Shown one piece after another: positions 1 through 6,519 of a stretch of 24,225 bases of DNA. A program made the translations under genes and the position numbers. Location: assembly GCA_026987255.1 (NCBI GenBank), contig JALSNA010000469.1, forward strand, positions 1-24,225. The letters run 5' to 3'. The notes beneath the pieces were generated by a model that had not been told where the DNA came from, made no database searches, and worked only from the letters and a program-made list of their open reading frames with translations. The first letter of the stretch is position 1; each line of letters starts with the position of its first letter. The DNA comes from Hyphomicrobiales bacterium (GTDB taxonomy: Bacteria > Pseudomonadota > Alphaproteobacteria > Rhizobiales > Aestuariivirgaceae).

Positions 1-146
1 TGCTGCACATGTGCGCGCACGTCGCGCGATCCTGTCCCGGTGTTCAGGCTGGCATAAATCCCGCCCGAAACACCCCCCTTGCGGGTGAAGAAACCATGCC
101 GCACCCCCGCCAGGGAGGTCAGGGCGCCGGCTTGCACGATCTCCAT
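1..146 (-). CDS. pgeF: Peptidoglycan editing factor PgeF / YfiH-type laccase-domain protein, 5' part only
   Basis: Only the first ~48 codons lie in the window; the gene runs off the left edge. The visible protein starts MEIVQAGALTSLAGVRHGFF and continues with the family's N-terminal block: HGFFTRKGGVS, then a Y..SLN.G.GS.D pattern, diagnostic of YfiH/PgeF (Cu-oxidase_4). In E. coli PgeF removes wrongly incorporated amino acids from peptidoglycan precursors; older annotations say polyphenol oxidase. It is the third gene of lgt-midA-pgeF, an order common in alphaproteobacteria. I prefer the ATG at 146, which has a purine-rich Shine-Dalgarno stretch (AGGGGGG) about 5 nt upstream. An in-frame ATG at 161 overlaps the midA stop as ATGA and is a possible longer start (MRGEG extension). 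Either way it is translationally close-coupled to midA. Confidence 0.88.
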   Translation of the reverse strand, partial: MEIVQAGALTSLAGVRHGFFTRKGGVSGGIYASLNTGTGSRDVRAHVQ

Positions 147-157
147 TCCTTCCCCCC

Positions 158-1246
158 TCATCCTTTCATCTCCCGAAAAGGCGCAACGCACGCCATCCCC
201 GCCGGGACGGCCGCCAGCGCCTTGAACAATTGGCCCATGCCCTTTGGCCCCGCGATGCGCTCAGCACCCTTGCGCAGGATGCGCGCCTGCTCGGCGCGGG
301 CCGTTTTCAACAGGGCATCCAGCCGCTCGCGCAGCCCCATGCGCAACAGGAACTCGCCTTGAGTCATGGGGGCGCAGACCTTCAATCCCCCCGCCGCCAG
401 CGCCGCCCCCAGGGCGGAAAAATCCACATGCGCCGTCAGATCGCTCATCCCGGGGCGGAAGAAGACATCCACCTTTTCATGCCCATGGACGGCCTGCAAG
501 GTCTCCCCCGGCCCGGGGTGCACATGCCCGTAATCCAGCGTCAGGAAGGCCCCTCCACAGGCCGCCAGCCGCGCCCCCAGAGCGCCCGCCAGCGCCCTGC
601 GCTCGGGCGATAGCTCGATCACCGCCCCCACCGGCAGATCCGCCGCCCAATCCGGCACTTCGGCGAGAACATCGCCCACCGCCGCAAAGCCCAACGCCCC
701 CGATGCGTCCACCACAACCATGCGCTCGCGCCAGCCTTCCCTGACGCGCTCATAGTGATGCACCGGCAGGGCATCGAAGAACTCGTTGGCCACCACGATC
801 ACCGGCCCTTCCGGAAGTGTGGAAATCTCCCCGTGCCAGCGCAGGGAAACATCGCTCCCCGCCAGGGTCTTTTGCTGCTCCGCCCGCAGCCGTGGCGAGG
901 TCTCCACCAGATGGACGCGCACCGCCTTGCGGCAATCGGGGAGGACGCCCATGGCGCGCAGCATGTCGGCCATGAGCACACCCCGCCCCGGCCCCAGCTC
1001 CACCAGATGGAAGGGATCGGGCGCGCCCATCCCTTGCCAGGCCATCATCACCCACAGGCCGGTCAGCTCGCCGAAGATCTGGCAGGCCTCCGGCGCGGTG
1101 AGAAAATCCCCCTCCGCCCCGAAGGGCTGGCGGGTCATGTAATAGCCATGGCGCGGATGCCCCAGGCACAGGGCCATGTAACGCGCCACCGAAAGCGGCC
1201 CGCGCTGCGCGATCTCGTCGCGCACGATGCCCTCAAGCGGGGTCAT
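158..1246 (-). CDS. midA: MidA/NDUFAF7-family SAM-dependent methyltransferase
   Basis: A 362-aa class I methyltransferase of the DUF185/Methyltransf_28 family, of usual length. Family landmarks are GDFLTAPE (46-53), the SAM-binding glycine-rich loop VELGPGRG (82-89), an acidic strand end VHLVETSP (111-118), and [12 protein letters not shown] (152-163). Its mitochondrial relative NDUFAF7/MidA methylates an arginine of the 49-kDa complex I subunit during assembly, so assembly of bacterial NADH:quinone oxidoreductase is the likely role. That is inference from the eukaryotic homologue. The ATG lies 14 bp inside the 3' end of lgt, so the two are translationally coupled. No truncation or odd residues are visible. 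Confidence 0.9.
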   Translation of the reverse strand: MTPLEGIVRDEIAQRGPLSVARYMALCLGHPRHGYYMTRQPFGAEGDFLTAPEACQIFGELTGLWVMMAWQGMGAPDPFHLVELGPGRGVLMADMLRAMGVLPDCRKAVRVHLVETSPRLRAEQQKTLAGSDVSLRWHGEISTLPEGPVIVVANEFFDALPVHHYERVREGWRERMVVVDASGALGFAAVGDVLAEVPDWAADLPVGAVIELSPERRALAGALGARLAACGGAFLTLDYGHVHPGPGETLQAVHGHEKVDVFFRPGMSDLTAHVDFSALGAALAAGGLKVCAPMTQGEFLLRMGLRERLDALLKTARAEQARILRKGAERIAGPKGMGQLFKALAAVPAGMACVAPFREMKG

Positions 1247-2057
1247 GGCGCAAGGCCCTTGCGATCAGCCATCCGCCCACCGCCATGAGCGGCGCCGACA
1301 GCACCATGCCCATGGTCAGCCAGCCCCCGGCCAGATAGCCCAGCTGGGCATCCGGCTGGCGGAAGAACTCGACGATGAGGCGCGCCGTGCCATATCCGGC
1401 GCAGAAGGCCCCGGCCACCAGCCCCGGCCGCGCCAGCGCCCCGCGCCGGATGAGCACATGCAGCACGATGAACAGCACAAGCCCCTCCAGGGCGGCCTCG
1501 TAGAGCTGGCTGGGATGGCGCGGATCGGGCCCGCCACGGGGAAAGACCATGGCCCAGGGCACATCCGTCACCCGCCCCCACAGCTCGCCATTGATGAAAT
1601 TGGCGATGCGGCCCAGAAACAGCGCAATGGGCACCGAGGCCGCCGCCAGATCGAGCAGCCTGTCCAGGCGCAGCCCATGGCGGCGGCAGAACAGCCAGGC
1701 GGCCAGGATCACCCCGGCAAAACCGCCATGAAAGGACATCCCGCCCTTCCATACCGCCAGCATCTGTCCCGGATGGCCGAGGTAATAGGGAAAATTGTAG
1801 AACAGCACATAGCCGAGCCTTCCCCCCAGCACCACGCCCAGCATGGCCCAGAGCATGAAATCGTCCATCTGCGCCTTCGTCATGAAGGGCCTGCCCGGCC
1901 GCCAGAAATCCTCCCGCCCCAGCAGCCACTTGGCATGGGCCACCGCCAGCAGCAACCCCACGATATAGGCCAGGGCATACCAGCGCACATGCACCGGCCC
2001 CAGCGAAATGGCCACCGGATCGATCACCGGAAAAGGTATGGCGAAAAGAATCGGCAT
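1233..2057 (-). CDS. lgt: Prolipoprotein diacylglyceryl transferase
   Basis: Lgt moves a diacylglyceryl group from phosphatidylglycerol to the lipobox cysteine of prolipoproteins in the inner membrane, the first step of lipoprotein maturation. The 274-aa protein is polytopic. It carries the N-terminal signature [19 protein letters not shown] (9-27), the essential-histidine region MSFHGGF (107-113), the Lgt signature [14 protein letters not shown] (149-162) and HPSQLYEA (181-188). I start it at the ATG at 2057, because the family begins just before the FP.IDP motif. The frame stays open upstream to a TTG at 2180, but that stretch runs through a 25-bp inverted repeat and has no family similarity I can see. 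Its product enzymes feed on the phosphatidylglycerol pathway that includes pgsA, also in this window. Confidence 0.95.
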   Translation of the reverse strand: MPILFAIPFPVIDPVAISLGPVHVRWYALAYIVGLLLAVAHAKWLLGREDFWRPGRPFMTKAQMDDFMLWAMLGVVLGGRLGYVLFYNFPYYLGHPGQMLAVWKGGMSFHGGFAGVILAAWLFCRRHGLRLDRLLDLAAASVPIALFLGRIANFINGELWGRVTDVPWAMVFPRGGPDPRHPSQLYEAALEGLVLFIVLHVLIRRGALARPGLVAGAFCAGYGTARLIVEFFRQPDAQLGYLAGGWLTMGMVLSAPLMAVGGWLIARALRHDPA

Positions 2058-2140
2058 GCCCGCACCGTGGCCCGCAAACCCGGCAAGGTCAAGCGGGGGA
2101 AGGAAAGCCCCCTTGGGGGTCCTGAAAATCGCTTGCGCGC

Positions 2141-2208
2141 CCATCCTCACCCCTGCCAACCATCCCAGATCATGGGACACTACGGGTGGTTGGCAGGGGT
2201 GAGGATGG
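2141..2208. repeat. Large hairpin-forming inverted repeat between lgt and ubiK
   Basis: The arms at 2141-2165 and 2184-2208 are reverse complements. The outer 21 bp match perfectly, then one more pair, one G-T and two further pairs follow, with an 18-nt loop. It sits in the 244-bp gap between the divergent lgt and ubiK starts, upstream of both. There is no T-run on either side, so it does not look like a rho-independent terminator. It could be a REP-like repeat unit, a two-site operator, or an RNA stem in a 5' leader of lgt. Confidence 0.85.
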
Positions 2209-2236
2209 TCTTCAGACAGTTAATGGAGATGCCCCC

Positions 2237-2265
2237 TTGCCCTGATCCGGCGCAGGACTTACATT
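2237..2265 (+). promoter_or_regulatory. Candidate sigma70-type promoter for ubiK-csaA
   Basis: A -35-like TTGCCC (2237-2242) and a -10-like TACATT (2260-2265) are separated by exactly 17 bp. Transcription would begin near 2272, about 30 nt before the ubiK ATG. It is read by eye only. Confidence 0.4.
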
Positions 2266-2301
2266 GCCGCCGAGTTGACATCAGCACAGGCATCACCGGA
2301 A

Positions 2302-2565
2302 ATGAGCACCCCCACCCGATTTTTCGACGAACTGGCCAAGGTCCTCTCCGGCGCCGCCGGGGCCGCGCAGGGGCTGCGCAACGAGATCGACAGCCTGGTC
2401 AAGTCGCAGGTGGAGCGGCTGGCCGCCGACATGGATCTGGTGCGCCGCGAGGAGTTCGACGTGGTAAAGGACATGGCCAGCAAGGCGCGGCAGGAAAACG
2501 AGGCGCTGAAAGTCAGGCTGGCCGAATTGCAGGCCGAAATCGACAAGCTCAAGAGCAGCTCATGA
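2302..2565 (+). CDS. ubiK: Accessory factor UbiK-family protein (YqiC/BMFP)
   Basis: This 87-aa protein begins [15 protein letters not shown] and has the UbiK/BMFP layout: an amphipathic N-terminal helix ([14 protein letters not shown], ~6-20), a middle helix with [20 protein letters not shown] (~34-53), and a C-terminal coiled coil rich in E/K/L (~60-85). In E. coli UbiK is a trimeric, membrane-associated accessory factor for aerobic ubiquinone synthesis, acting with UbiJ and the Ubi complex. The ATG at 2302 has an ACCGGAA stretch just upstream; a TTG at 2275 would add nine poorly conserved residues. It is divergent from lgt, as in many alphaproteobacteria. Its TGA overlaps the csaA ATG (ATGA). 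Confidence 0.88.
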   Translation: MSTPTRFFDELAKVLSGAAGAAQGLRNEIDSLVKSQVERLAADMDLVRREEFDVVKDMASKARQENEALKVRLAELQAEIDKLKSSS

Positions 2566-2918
2566 CCACCCCGGACAGTCCCGCACAGATCGCCTTCGAG
2601 GATTTCCTGCGCGTCGATATCCGCGCCGGAACGGTGGTGGATGCAAAACCCTTTCCCGAGGCGCGCAAACCGGCCATCAGGCTGTGGGTGGATTTCGGTC
2701 CCGAAATCGGCATCAGAAAATCCTCCGCCCAGATCACCGCCCATTATACGCCGGAAAGCCTCACCGGCCGCAAGGTCATGGCGGTGGTCAATTTCCCGCC
2801 GCGCCAGATCGGTCCCTTCATGTCGGAGGTTCTGGTGCTGGGATTCGAGGACGAAAACGGCGCCATCGTGCTGGCCGCCCCGGACAGGGATGTGCCCGAT
2901 GGCGCACGCCTGTGCTGA
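2562..2918 (+). CDS. csaA: CsaA-type tRNA-binding OB-fold protein
   Basis: The 118-aa product is a stand-alone tRNA-binding (EMAP/Trbp111-type) OB-fold domain of usual length. Landmarks are [15 protein letters not shown] near residue 12-26, [19 protein letters not shown] and a C-terminal [19 protein letters not shown]. Homologues form homodimers, bind tRNA non-specifically, and in Bacillus CsaA has export-related chaperone activity; the role in proteobacteria is not settled. The ATG overlaps the ubiK stop by four bases (ATGA), so both are probably made from one transcript. The overlapping long open frame running from 1227 to this stop is not a gene: its upstream half is antisense to lgt. Confidence 0.9.
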   Translation: MTTPDSPAQIAFEDFLRVDIRAGTVVDAKPFPEARKPAIRLWVDFGPEIGIRKSSAQITAHYTPESLTGRKVMAVVNFPPRQIGPFMSEVLVLGFEDENGAIVLAAPDRDVPDGARLC

Positions 2919-2929
2919 TCCGGCGCCCT

Positions 2930-2957
2930 TTGCCTCCCTGTGCATCGTTGCTATACT
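2930..2957 (+). promoter_or_regulatory. Candidate sigma70-type promoter for the small membrane protein gene
   Basis: A -35-like TTGCCT (2930-2935) and a -10-like TATACT (2952-2957) lie 16 bp apart, in the gap after csaA. Transcription would begin about 50 nt before the ATG at 3017. It is one of the few good -10 boxes in this GC-rich window. Confidence 0.45.
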
Positions 2958-3016
2958 GACTCACCGGCAGAGCGCGCCGTCCACCCGCGGGTGTGACGAA
3001 AAAAGGATCATGCGCC

Positions 3017-3349
3017 ATGGGCTTCATCAGCAGCGATCTTTATCTGGCCTTCGCTCTGGCCGTCTTTTTTCTGCCCTTGCCGGCCATCTCTGTCTGGTTC
3101 CACCGCCGCATCCTCCGCACTCCGGGTGGACGCCGCCTCATGCAGGCGCAAAGAGGGGCCAGCCGCGTCAACATCTCCCTCAACGCCCCCGCCAGTCTGC
3201 GCGATGGCCTGCGCATGTTCAAGGATCTGCGCGCCGGAAAATACGGCCAGGACGCCAGGCATGTCATGCGCCGCACCTGGCAATTGCTGGCCCTGTGGCT
3301 GGCAGCCTGCGTTCTTGCCTTCGTCCCCCTGATCCTTACCCGCCCGTGA
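3017..3349 (+). CDS. Uncharacterised two-TM membrane protein
   Basis: I do not recognise this 110-aa protein. It has a hydrophobic segment at ~6-27 (DLYLAFALAVFFLPLPAISVW), a basic soluble middle (~28-86, with about ten Arg/Lys), and a second TM segment near the C-terminus (~88-107, LALWLAACVLAFVPLIL). The charge pattern predicts the middle in the cytoplasm. The ATG at 3017 has AAGGA nine bases upstream; a GTG at 2993 would add eight residues. It has its own candidate promoter and a tail-to-tail overlap of 14 bp with moaD. Codon use resembles its neighbours, so it is probably real, but the function is unknown. Confidence 0.7.
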   Translation: MGFISSDLYLAFALAVFFLPLPAISVWFHRRILRTPGGRRLMQAQRGASRVNISLNAPASLRDGLRMFKDLRAGKYGQDARHVMRRTWQLLALWLAACVLAFVPLILTRP

Positions 3350-3587
3350 CCGGCGGGAAGAAGGCCACCTCGCGCGCCCCGGCAATGGGCGTATCCAGAT
3401 CCGCATGCTCCTGATCCACCGCCACGCGCAGGCTTTCGCTCTCGCTCAAGGCATCGGCATGGGCCGCGTCGCGCCCTTTCAGCCATTGCAGCAGATCGGC
3501 CACGGTGCGCACATCATCGGGCGGGGTGACCTCCTCGCAGGCCATGCCCGCCTTCTGGCGCACCCAGGCAAAATAGAGGATTTTCAT
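3336..3587 (-). CDS. moaD: Molybdopterin synthase sulfur-carrier subunit
   Basis: The 83-aa protein has a ubiquitin-like MoaD fold pattern: it starts MKILYFAWVRQKAG, contains VRTVADLLQWL, and ends FFPPVTGG. The terminal Gly-Gly is the thiocarboxylated tail that donates sulfur to precursor Z (cPMP) in the MoaD/MoaE synthase. Its ATG overlaps the pgsA stop (ATGA), so it is the last gene of uvrC-pgsA-moaD. In other alphaproteobacteria moaE often follows immediately. Here a convergent, unrelated membrane-protein gene overlaps its last 14 bp instead, so moaE must lie elsewhere. Confidence 0.93.
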   Translation of the reverse strand: MKILYFAWVRQKAGMACEEVTPPDDVRTVADLLQWLKGRDAAHADALSESESLRVAVDQEHADLDTPIAGAREVAFFPPVTGG

Positions 3588-4168
3588 GCCCCTGTTTCTC
3601 CATCATCCTTCATGACATGATGCAACCCGGCGCGGAAATAGTCATAGCCGGTATAAAGCGTCAGGGCCGCCGCGATCCACAGACCCGCCAGGCCGATATC
3701 CGTATTGTGCGCCAGCACCTTGTCGCCCGCCGGCCCGGCGATGAGAAAGCCGATGGCGATGAGCTGGATGGCCGTCTTCCACTTGGCCATCCAGGTGACC
3801 GGCACCGAGACCTGCAACTGGCCCAGGAACTCGCGCAGGCCGGAAACCAGCACCTCGCGCGACAGGATGATGATGGCCGCCCACAGATGCGCCCCGTGGA
3901 TGGTGCCTTCCGCCCCCAGCATGAGCAGAACCCCGGCCACCAGCAGCTTGTCTGCTATGGGATCGAGCATCCGCCCCAGGGAGGATTGCTGCTTCCACAT
4001 GCGCGCCAGATAGCCGTCGAGAAAATCGGTGATCGCCGCGGCGATGAACAGCCCCAGCGCCAGCCAGCGCGACTGATCGGTGTTCCACATCAAGCAGCCG
4101 GCCACCAGAGGCACCGCCGCGATGCGTCCATAGGTCAGCAGGTTGGGAATCTGCATGGCGACATGCAC
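3584..4168 (-). CDS. pgsA: CDP-diacylglycerol--glycerol-3-phosphate 3-phosphatidyltransferase
   Basis: PgsA makes phosphatidylglycerophosphate, the committed step to phosphatidylglycerol and cardiolipin, in the inner membrane. The complete CDP-alcohol phosphotransferase motif D..DG..AR........G...D...D is present at residues 48-73 (D48, D51-G52, A55-R56, G65, D69, D73). Several TM helices surround it. I start it at the GTG at 4168, because a strong Shine-Dalgarno (AAGGGAGG, 4183-4176) lies 7 nt upstream, and the resulting 194 aa fits the family. The ATG at 4216 would add 16 residues without a ribosome site; the ATG at 4156 is also possible. The gene follows uvrC and overlaps moaD by four bases. 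This enzyme supplies the lipid that Lgt consumes. Confidence 0.93.
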   Translation of the reverse strand: MHVAMQIPNLLTYGRIAAVPLVAGCLMWNTDQSRWLALGLFIAAAITDFLDGYLARMWKQQSSLGRMLDPIADKLLVAGVLLMLGAEGTIHGAHLWAAIIILSREVLVSGLREFLGQLQVSVPVTWMAKWKTAIQLIAIGFLIAGPAGDKVLAHNTDIGLAGLWIAAALTLYTGYDYFRAGLHHVMKDDGETGA

Positions 4169-4234
4169 GCGCTTGCCTCCCTTGCCCCGCTCCATCCGTG
4201 TGTTGCTCATGCTCATGCGCCCAGTATCGCGCCA

Positions 4235-6136
4235 TTATCTGAAATAATCGTATATGGCCCGCGCCAGGTGCTCCGAGATTCCATCCACCGCCGCCAGCTC
4301 GCTGATGGCCGCCCTGGAGACCGCCTTGGCCGAGCCGAAAGCCGCCAGCAATGCCCTTTTGCGCGCCGGGCCGATCCCCGGCACCTCGTCGAGCGGATTG
4401 CTGATGGTCTCCTTGCTGCGTTTCTTGCGATGCGTGCCTATGGCGAAACGGTGCGCCTCGTCGCGCAGCCTCTGCAAGTAGTATAGCACCGGATCGCGCC
4501 GCTCAAAGCGCATTTTGCCGCCATCCGGAAGATGAAACTCCTCGCGCCCGGCATTGCGCTGGCGCCCCTTGGCCACGCCGATGAAGGTCACCCCCGCAAC
4601 GCCCATGTCCCGCAGCTCGTCCAGCACCACGTTGAGCTGCCCGCGCCCGCCATCGACGAGCACCAGATCGGGCCAGTCCGGAAAGCCCCCCGGCGGCACA
4701 TCCTCGGCCAGCGGCCCGCCCGGCTTGTCCTTCACCAGGCGGGAAAAGCGCCGCCGCATGACCTCGCGCATCATGGCGAAATCATCGCCAGGGGCAATAT
4801 TGGCATCCTTGATGTTGAACTTGCGGTAATGGGCCTTCATGAAGCCCTCCGGCCCGGCGGCGATCATCGCCCCCACCGCATGCGCGCCCTGGATGTGGGA
4901 ATTGTCATAGACCTCGATGCGCCGCGGCGGGCGCGGCAGGCCGAAGGCCCGCGCCGTCTCCTCCAGAAGCCTGCCCTGCGCCCGGCTGGTGGCCAGCCTG
5001 CGGCCCAGGGCCTCGCGCGCATTGGCCAGCGCCGTTTGCACGAACTGGCGCTTTTCGCCCCGCCGCGGCGCATGCAGGCGCACCCTGCATCCGGCCCGTT
5101 CGGAAAGCGCCTCCTCCAGCAAGGCCGCCTCCCCGCTCTGGTGGGAAAGCAGGATGAGCGGCGGCGCGGGCCGGGTGTCATAGAACTGGGCCACGAAAGC
5201 GGCCAGAATATCGCTCTCGTCCCGGCCCGGCTGAATGCGCGGATAAAAGGCCTGATTGCCCCAGTTCTGCCAGGCGCGGTAGAAATAGACCTGGATGCAG
5301 GCCTGCCCGCCCTCCACCGCCAGGGCAAAGACGTCCGCCGTCTCGAAGCTGCGCGGATTGACCCCCTGTCCGGCGGCGATATGGGCCATGGCGGCGATGC
5401 GGTCGCGCAGCACCGCCGCGGTTTCATAATCCAGCCGCTGCGCCGCCTCTTCCATCTGCCGGGTCAGCTCCGCCTGCACCTTGTGCGAGCGCCCGGAGAG
5501 AAAATCCTCCGCCTGGCGCACCAGGGCATCGTGTTCGGCAATGCTCACCTCGCCGGTGCACGGTGCCGCGCAACGGCGGATCTGGTGCAAAAGACATGGC
5601 CGGGTGCGGTTGGCATAGACCGAATCGGAACAGCTGCGGATCAGAAAGGCCTTCTGCATGGCGTCGATGGCGCGGTTGACCGCCCCGGCATTGGCGAAGG
5701 GGCCATAATAGGAGCCCTCGATCCGCCGCGCCCCGCGATGCTTGCTCAGCCGCGCCGCCGGATGATCCTTGGCGATGAGGATATAGGGAAAGGACTTGTC
5801 GTCGCGCAGCAGGACATTGTAGCGCGGCTTCAGGCGCTTGATGAGATTGGCCTCCAGGAGCAGGGCCTCGGCCTCGGTCCCGGTGACCGCGCACTCCATC
5901 CGCGCCACCTTGGCCAGCATCATGGTCACCGCGTTGGTATGGCCCTGGCCGCGCGCATAGGTGCTCACCCGCGCCTTAAGGTCGCGCGCCTTGCCCACAT
6001 AGAGCAGATTGCCCTCGGCATCATACATCCGGTAGACCCCGGGCTTGCGCGGCAGCGTCGCGGCAAACTCGGCAATCACCGCCACCCCGGCCCTCAGGTC
6101 CTGCTTTTCACGCCCTTTTCCGGCATCCTCATCCAT
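4235..6136 (-). CDS. uvrC: Excinuclease ABC subunit C
   Basis: UvrC makes the 3' and 5' incisions in nucleotide excision repair with UvrA and UvrB. All domains are present in the 633-aa protein. They are a GIY-YIG nuclease (GVY at 33-35, LYVGKA at 45-50), a cysteine cluster C169-C181-C189-C193, a UVR domain for UvrB contact (~218-250), an RNase H-like nuclease with DNSHIQG near D411, and a C-terminal tandem helix-hairpin-helix (VPGIGPARKRALL, then ISEHLARAIYDYF at the end). The cysteine spacing (12, 8, 4) equals that reported for the Fe-S ligands of E. coli UvrC. I start at the ATG at 6136. A TTG at 6172 is also in frame but would overlap the likely promoter. Confidence 0.96.
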   Translation of the reverse strand: MDEDAGKGREKQDLRAGVAVIAEFAATLPRKPGVYRMYDAEGNLLYVGKARDLKARVSTYARGQGHTNAVTMMLAKVARMECAVTGTEAEALLLEANLIKRLKPRYNVLLRDDKSFPYILIAKDHPAARLSKHRGARRIEGSYYGPFANAGAVNRAIDAMQKAFLIRSCSDSVYANRTRPCLLHQIRRCAAPCTGEVSIAEHDALVRQAEDFLSGRSHKVQAELTRQMEEAAQRLDYETAAVLRDRIAAMAHIAAGQGVNPRSFETADVFALAVEGGQACIQVYFYRAWQNWGNQAFYPRIQPGRDESDILAAFVAQFYDTRPAPPLILLSHQSGEAALLEEALSERAGCRVRLHAPRRGEKRQFVQTALANAREALGRRLATSRAQGRLLEETARAFGLPRPPRRIEVYDNSHIQGAHAVGAMIAAGPEGFMKAHYRKFNIKDANIAPGDDFAMMREVMRRRFSRLVKDKPGGPLAEDVPPGGFPDWPDLVLVDGGRGQLNVVLDELRDMGVAGVTFIGVAKGRQRNAGREEFHLPDGGKMRFERRDPVLYYLQRLRDEAHRFAIGTHRKKRSKETISNPLDEVPGIGPARKRALLAAFGSAKAVSRAAISELAAVDGISEHLARAIYDYFR

Positions 6137-6143
6137 GCCGCAA

Positions 6144-6172
6144 GATGTAGGGCAAGCAAGCTTTCGGAACAA
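6144..6172 (-). promoter_or_regulatory. Candidate uvrC promoter giving a nearly leaderless mRNA
   Basis: On the minus strand a -35-like TTGTTC (6172-6167) and a -10-like TACATC (6149-6144) lie 17 bp apart. The expected start site is within a base or two of the uvrC ATG (6136), which has no Shine-Dalgarno. A leaderless transcript is the simplest reading. The large palindromic element at 6191-6453 ends only 18 bp upstream of the -35 box. Confidence 0.35.
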
Positions 6173-6188
6173 GTTTTGCCCGCTCCGC

Positions 6189-6455
6189 TAGGGCGTAGAC
6201 CCATAAACCACGCGCCGCCAGTTAGCCGGATTTTTGTTCTGGCAAGGCGCAGCCCCGCAGGAATAGCAGGGCTATTTCAAGGGGTTGCAACACTGCCAGG
6301 ACAAAAAATCCGGCTAACCCGAAGGGCGAGGATATCGCTTCATCCCAGCGGCTCGCGCCGCTTGCCAATAGAACCACTATTGACGGCGCATCGCAAGCCA
6401 CTGATATTTCGCGATATTCACGCTGGCGGCGCGGGGTTTATGGGTCTACGCCCTA
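6189..6455. mobile_element. MITE-like element A, 263 bp, with 31-bp terminal inverted repeats
   Basis: The ends 6191-6221 and 6423-6453 are inverted repeats matching at 30 of 31 positions, starting GGGCGTAGACCCATAAA. Each is flanked by TA inside a CTAG (6188-6191 and 6453-6456), consistent with a TA target duplication. A second, inner inverted repeat is at 6221-6244 and 6294-6318, with one mismatch and one extra A. The 104 bp at 6319-6422 interrupt the symmetry and form their own hairpin (GCGCCG 6355-6360 with CGGCGC 6384-6389; CAATAG 6366-6371 with CTATTG 6377-6382; ATATCGC 6332-6338 with GCGATAT 6411-6417). There is no open frame of note, so the element would depend on a transposase in trans. 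A truncated relative is at 9697-9790. Confidence 0.8.
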
Positions 6456-6519
6456 GGATCTGGTCTCAATAAAGGCGTGGATGCCAGTCTGGCGCCACGT
6501 TTTTGTTGAGTCCGGACCC
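6456..6519. mobile_element. Short palindromic element C, 64 bp, abutting element A and acting as a probable terminator
   Basis: The two halves pair over about 25 bp with 19 matches: GGATCTGGTCTCAATAAAGG at the left against GGGTCCGGACTCAACAAAAA read inward from the right. The element lies between TA at 6454-6455, which it shares with element A, and TA at 6520-6521. The core hairpin (CGTGG 6476-6480 with CCACG 6495-6499; GCCA 6483-6486 with TGGC 6490-6493) has TTTTT on its plus side and a TTTATT run on its minus side. It therefore reads as a bidirectional rho-independent terminator. On the minus strand it follows the permease stop codon directly. Its end GGGTCCGGACTCA resembles the end of element D (GGGTCAGCACTCA). 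Confidence 0.65.

Noticed and set aside
2058..2180. Longer lgt start at 2180 or 2144
   Set aside because: The extension reads through the inverted repeat and lacks the hydrophobic, conserved Lgt N-terminus that begins at 2057.
1227..2918. A plus-strand open frame of 563 codons
   Set aside because: Its first two thirds are antisense to lgt with His/Pro/Gln-rich shadow composition; only the last 118 codons (csaA) show real family motifs.
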